In this document: piece after piece, positions 27,801 through 33,800 of the stretch
How positions within the stretch are numbered: the first letter of the stretch is position 1
How the letters are laid out: the number at the start of each line of letters is the position of its first letter
Source of the DNA: Streptomyces humi
GTDB taxonomy: Bacteria > Actinomycetota > Actinomycetes > Streptomycetales > Streptomycetaceae
Direction of reading: 5' to 3'
Length of the DNA stretch: 64,000 nt
NCBI RefSeq assembly: GCF_001005085.2
Contig: NZ_LBMU02000022.1
Location: 62,001-126,000, forward strand
Notes under the pieces: model-generated
Told to the model about the DNA's origin: nothing
What the model saw: only the letters and a program-made list of their open reading frames with translations
Database searches by the model: none
Made by a program: the position numbers and the translations under genes

Positions 27801-30800
27801 GCACGTATGCGTCCGTGCCGAGTTCCTCCTCCAGGCGTACGTGCACGGGGTCCGCCTGCTCCCGTGGCGGCAACCGCTCGTCGTGGTCACCCTGCGGTGC
27901 CCCGGACGGGACCTCCCGCCCCTTGCCCTTGTCCACCGGGGGCGTGTCCGCAGTCCGGTGCTGGTCCTGGAGCCAGGCGGAGAAGCGTCTGCCCAGTTCC
28001 TCGGGATCATGTCCCGTGGCGGACAGCGCCGTTGCGGCGGACGCCAACCGCCGGGTGTGTTCCGCCACCGATGAGGCCGCCCGCTGAGGTTCGGCCCCCG
28101 CGTGGTTGTCCGGGCCGGTCTCGCCGGTGGCGTCGGGTCCCGCGGACGGCAGGAGGTTCTCCTGCTCGACGGCCAGGTCCAGGGCGTACCGCGCCCCCAG
28201 GTACTGCGACCAGGCGTCCAGTCGGGTGGCCGGCAGGCCGGCGGACTCCGGGTGCCACTCGGGCAACGAGTCGCCGTGCTCGTCGAGTTCGAGTTCGGCG
28301 GCCCACCGCCCGGGGGCGATGCCGAGGGCGCGCAGGACGGTCTCGCCGTCGGCGACGGACGGGTCGTCGAGACGGGGATCACGTACGCCCAGGGCGATCT
28401 CGTCGGGGAACAGGCCGTTCTCGGCGACGTGTTCGCGCAGCTCCTGCTCGGTCAGCGGAGCCAGGTGCCGGTAGCGGCTCCAGCCGTCCTCGTACCGTAC
28501 GCCGAGGGGGCGGTCGTGCCGCTCCTCCCAGATCTCGGTCGACCTCATGAGCTCGTGCAGCGTGTGGTGGCCGAGGGCGAGGTTGTGGCCCACCAGTGCC
28601 AGACGCAGCTCGTCCAGGTCGAAGGTCTGGCCGGTCAGCTGCCCGAGGCGCCAGGCCGTCTCGAGGATCAGGGCCACCGAACCGGACGTGCCGGTGGCGA
28701 CGAGGGCTCCCGTGCCCTGGCCCTGTGTGTGCAGGGGCGCCTCGACCGGCAGGTGGTTCTTGTCGGCCGCCCTGAACCACCGCACGTACTCCCGGCCGGA
28801 CGCGTCGGTCTTCACCGAGGCGGCCCGTTCCGCCTCGCTGAGCGGAGGGGTGATGTCGTCGACGTACATCCGGCCGCCGTAGGAGGGGTACTGGCGGCGC
28901 CAGGACCGTTCCTGGCCGATCGCGGGGAAGTCCTCGTAGCCGGGCGGTGCGATGTGATCGCGCAGCGCCTGGTTGGCGGAGGTGTTGAACAGCAGCGTGC
29001 TCAGCTCACGGAGGTTGCCGGAGCGTACGACTTCGTGGAGGACGTCGCGGTCCGTTCCGACACTGCCGGCCAGCATGCCGTCCCTGGCCCCCAGCTCGGA
29101 GAGCCGGTCGGGTGCCTTCTCGGCGAGCAGGTCCCAGACGGCCTGCGCCACCTTGCGGGTCGCCCCGACCGCCTCCGGACGCTGGAGCAGGTGACGGCCG
29201 AGGTTCTTCTCGAAAGCGGCAGCCGCTTCCGAGTAGTGCACCGCTGCCAGGTCGGCCGCTGTTCGTGACGGGCTGTCCGGCAGGGCGGCCGCGGGCAGCG
29301 GATCGCTGAAACCGAAACCCCAGTGCTTCTCGAGCGAGTGCGCCATGACGTCCGTCATCTCCCGCACCGAGTGCGCGCCGCCGAACACCTCGGTGAGACG
29401 CGGCGAGATGACGGGCGGGAACCCCTGTTCGAGCAGCAGCCGGAACAACACCACCCGGACGTTCATCAGGTCGTTCCCGCCGCGGAACGGCTGGATGACC
29501 ATGAGGGTGCGCACCGTCCGGGCGATGGACGCCAGGATCCGGCGCTCGTCCGTCGGGTCCAGCAGGTCGATGGTCCGGTAGTGCCGGCTCAGCACCGCGT
29601 CGACGAGTGCCGGTGTCTCGGCACGGCTGTAACTCCGCAGGACGGTGTGCTGGCCGCCGGCTCCGCCGAAGGCGACGACCGGCATGTTGTTCCGATCGGC
29701 GAGCGCCGTCGTGTCCGACCACGGCACCATCAGCCGGCGACCGAGCAGGGTCTCGTCGAGCAGTTCGGGGTGGATCTCCGACGCCTCGATACGGGAGGCA
29801 CCGGTGGTGTGGTCCGCCCACGTGCCGGTGAACCCGACGTGGGACGCCAGGGTGCGGTAGAGCCGCAGGTACGCGTCGGAGTCCAGGCGTTCGGTCAGTG
29901 CGGACCCGTCGTCGAGCGCTTCCCGGTACACCGCGGTGATGCCGTTCCGGTAACCGGGGTGCGTGCGTTCGTAGTACGCCCCGGGGTTGCCGTCCGTGGT
30001 CGCGTCGTCGCGTGCGGCCTGCGCCGCGGCACCGTGATCACTCTGATCGATGAAGAACCTCCACCAGTCGGTCTCCGGGGCGAAGTCGGAGAGCGCGTCC
30101 GGTGGCCGCTCGGTGTCGTCGTCGGCTCGCACGGTGTCGCTGTCGTCGTCTCCGCCGTGGGGGCGGCCCGTCCCGTCGACGGCGTCGACGTGGGTGTCGG
30201 CGTGGGTGTCGGCGTCGGCGTGGGTGTCGACGTGGGTGTCGGCGTCGGCGTGGGTGTCGACGTGGGTGTGGGTGTCGGCGTGGGTGTGGGTGTCGGCGGC
30301 CGAGGTGTGGGGACGTGCGGGCTCGGGTGAGGGAGCCGGGGAGGAAGCGGGAGCGGGAGCGGGGGCGGGAGCAGGGGCGGAGGTGGGGGCGGGAGGGGTT
30401 GTGTGTGCCGCCGTTCCCCCTGAACGCTCCGGTCCCGGGGCGGCAGTGGCCGGGGGTTCCTCGTCCTCCTCGCGTTCGGCGAGTTCCGACGGCAGCCGGA
30501 AAGCGGGGCCGCCGAGCTTCTCGGTGATGAGGGAATCGACGATGTCGGTGATGTACTCCAGGGAGTAACCGCCCTGGAAGATCTGGTGGAAGGCCGATGA
30601 ATTCACCGGTGGCAGGCCGTTTTCCAGCAGCATCTTGGGAAGGATCAGACGCATGGTGAGCCTGCTGTTGGCGTCGCTGAAGGCATGGATCACCAGCAGG
30701 GTCCGGACGGCCCGGCCGATGGCCGTGATGACGGCGCGCCGGTCACCGGGATCCGCCTGGCGTATTTCCTCGTAGTAGCGGTCGTAGACGGCGTCGACGT

Positions 30801-33800
30801 ACCGCCGCGCGTCGCCGGCCTGATGGCTGACCATCATGAGATTGCCGTTGACGGTCGTGATGGGCGGTTCGCTGCCGTCGAACTTCATCCGGTCGGCCAC
30901 CTGCCGGCCGAGCAGGGTCTCCTGCACCAGGTCGGGGCTGAGCGCGATCGCCCTCCGCATCGGGAAGACGGCGCCCTTGCCCTGCGTCCAGCCGAACTTG
31001 CCCTCGATCTTTCCGGTGGCGAGCTCGTGGAGCGCCTTGTGGTCCGCGGCCGTCAGTCGCTTGGCGACGAATTCCTTGTCGTCCAGGGCCACCTTGTAGG
31101 CGGCGATCATGCTCTGCTGGTAACCGGGCGAGGAGTCGTAGGCGGAGTTCTTGATCTTCACGTCGAAGTAGCGGCCCGGGTCTCCCTGGAGATCCGGATT
31201 CTCGTGCAGTGTGCTGGTCGCCAGCCAGTGGGCGTTTCCGGTGATGTAGAAGTTCCACCACTCCTTTTCGGGATGGTAGTCGGAAAGCGTTTTGATCTCC
31301 GGCTGGGCCTGCTCGCCTCCGGGCACCGTCGAGGGACCGGACGCGTCCGGCGGAGTGAGCTCCTTCTCGAGGACGCGGCGGATCTCCTCGATGCTGTGGT
31401 CGCCCCTGAACATCCGGTCGAGTTCGGGCGAGACGACCGGCGGGAAACCCTGTTCCAGGAGGAGCCTGTGCAGGAGCAGGCGATGGTGGACTGCCTCGGC
31501 GCCGGAGGACGGGTCCACGGTGTCGAGGACGGACAGGGCGCGCACGGTCCGGGCGACCGACCTGATGATCGCGCGTTCGTCCTTCCAGCCCGCGCGTGCC
31601 ACCTCGCGGTAGTGCTGTGCGAACACCGCGTCGACCAGGTCCGGGACCTCGTGCTCGTGGTAGCGGGCCATGATCGCGGGAGCCGCCTGGTCCGACACGA
31701 CGGTGAGCAGCGCGTCGCCCCTGTAGGACCAGGCGTCTCCTGTGTGCCGGGTGATCAGCGGCCGGCCCAGCAGGGTCTCGGAGAGGAGGTCGGAACTCAG
31801 GTGACCGGATTCCGTCGGCGCGCCTGTCGAACCGATGCCCGACCGGCCGATCCCCTCCGGACCGTAGCCCGTCACGACCTCGTGCATACGGGTGTAGTCC
31901 GTGGCTGTGAGGGGGGTGTTCAGGGCACGTGGGTCGTCCAGGAACTCACGGTAGGCGCTGATCATGCGCTGCTGATAACCGGCGGCGACCTGCTCGTAGT
32001 AGCCGCCGGGACCGGCGGCCGTCGTGGTGTCGGCGCGTGCGGCCTCCACCGCCGCGCCGAGGTCGCCGGGCCTGATGTAGAGCTTCCACCAGTCCTCTTC
32101 GTCCAGGTGCGCCGACAGCACCTCCGGACTCGGGGGCTCCTCCTCCTCGTCGGCGGCCGGCTCGGGTGAGACCGGCCGGACGGCGTGGTCCATGGAGTCG
32201 GCGTGGTCCATGGAGTCGGCGTGGTCCATGGAGTCGGCGGAGCGGTCGCTGTGCTGCTCCGCCTGCTGCGGGGTGTCGGCGACGGCGTGTGCGGACTGTG
32301 CCGGGGCCTCGTGCGCGTCGGCCGACCGTGCGGCGTCCTCGTGCGCGTCGGCCGACCGTGCCGGGGTCGGCAGGTCGGTGCCGGAGGTGGGCCGGGGGGA
32401 ACCGGGGTCCTCGCTGATCGCGAGGTGGGATTTCACGAGACCCTTCAGCACCTGGTAGCCGGTGGCATGCTGGGCGTGCTCCACGAGCGGCCGGTTGGCC
32501 TCGAACTCCTGCGGCGACTGGCGCAGGAGTTTGTAGGAACCGTGTTCCGCGAGCCCGTCGAACGCCTCCTGCTTGAAGGCCTGTCCGAGGACATCGCCGC
32601 TGTCGGCGTGTACGCCGTCCACGCCGAGGTCGAAGCTGTCGGCGTTCCTGCCCCACGCGATGCGCTGGTCGGTGTTGTAGTACCAGTCGAGGGGCTGGCG
32701 CAGCCAACTGCGCGGTGTCCGGATCGTGTCCATGGTCGCGCCGAGCCGGTCGGCGTCGATGTGCTGGTGCATCGCGAGCGCCTTGACCTGCGTGTCGTAC
32801 CCGCGCTCGGCGAGGTAGGCACCCAGGTAGTGCTGTGCGGCGAAGAGGGAGAGGCCGGTCTGGGTGTAGTCGATGAGGACGACGTCCTTGCCCGCTTCGA
32901 GATGCGGGCGGACGAACTCGTCGAGGTGTACGTGGAGCATCTCCCGCTGCTCGTCGGTGAGCGGGGGATAGTCCTTGAACGCGTCACGGAAGATCGACCA
33001 CTCGCCGCCTGCCGGAGCGGGACGGAAGTCGGACAGCGGCACGGACTCGGCCGGGTGGCCGGTCGCCTGGAGGGCGGCGACGACGGCGGCGGGGCTGCGG
33101 CCCAGCCCCAGGTAGAAGTGCCCGGCGGGTGGATACTTCTCGGTGATCAGGGCCGATGTCTCGATGACGGCGTCGATCACGGAGTCCTGTCCGGAGCGCA
33201 GCTGGGTGTGGGCTGCCGACCGCAGGTCCCGCACCAGCTGCGCCGCGTCGTGCGGCTGGTAGACGACCTCGCCGTCCCGGGCCCCGTAGAGGTGCTCCGT
33301 GACCGCCTCGCGTACCGGGCCGGGCGGGACGTACAGGCCCTCCTCGGCCAGCCAGTCCCGGACGTCCTTGGGCGTGAGGCCGACCTGGTGGCCGTCCAGC
33401 ACACGGAAGACGTGCGTCGACGGCTCGTACGGGACGCGTACGTACTCCGTGCGCGGCAGCCCCGACCGGGGGTCGACCAACTGCTGCCCGGTTGCCGGGT
33501 CGGTCATGGCGACGGGCACGTACCTGCCGTCCGACACCATCCAGGGCCGTCGCTCAGGGCGGGAGGGACCCTGGGCGACGCCCGCCCCGGAACCGGCGGT
33601 CGAGGTGTGGCCGGCCGCGCTCCGGGCCTCGGTTCCGGACGCGGGGTCGGTGCCGGTTTCGGACGCGGGGTCGGTGCTGGTTTCGGACGCGGGGGTGTAC
33701 GGCGACTCCGTGACGGTGGGCGGACGCAGGGGCGGGTGGGCACCGGTGTGCCCGGCGGACGAGGCGGCCGGAGTCTGCGGACGGGTCACGCCCGGCCGGT

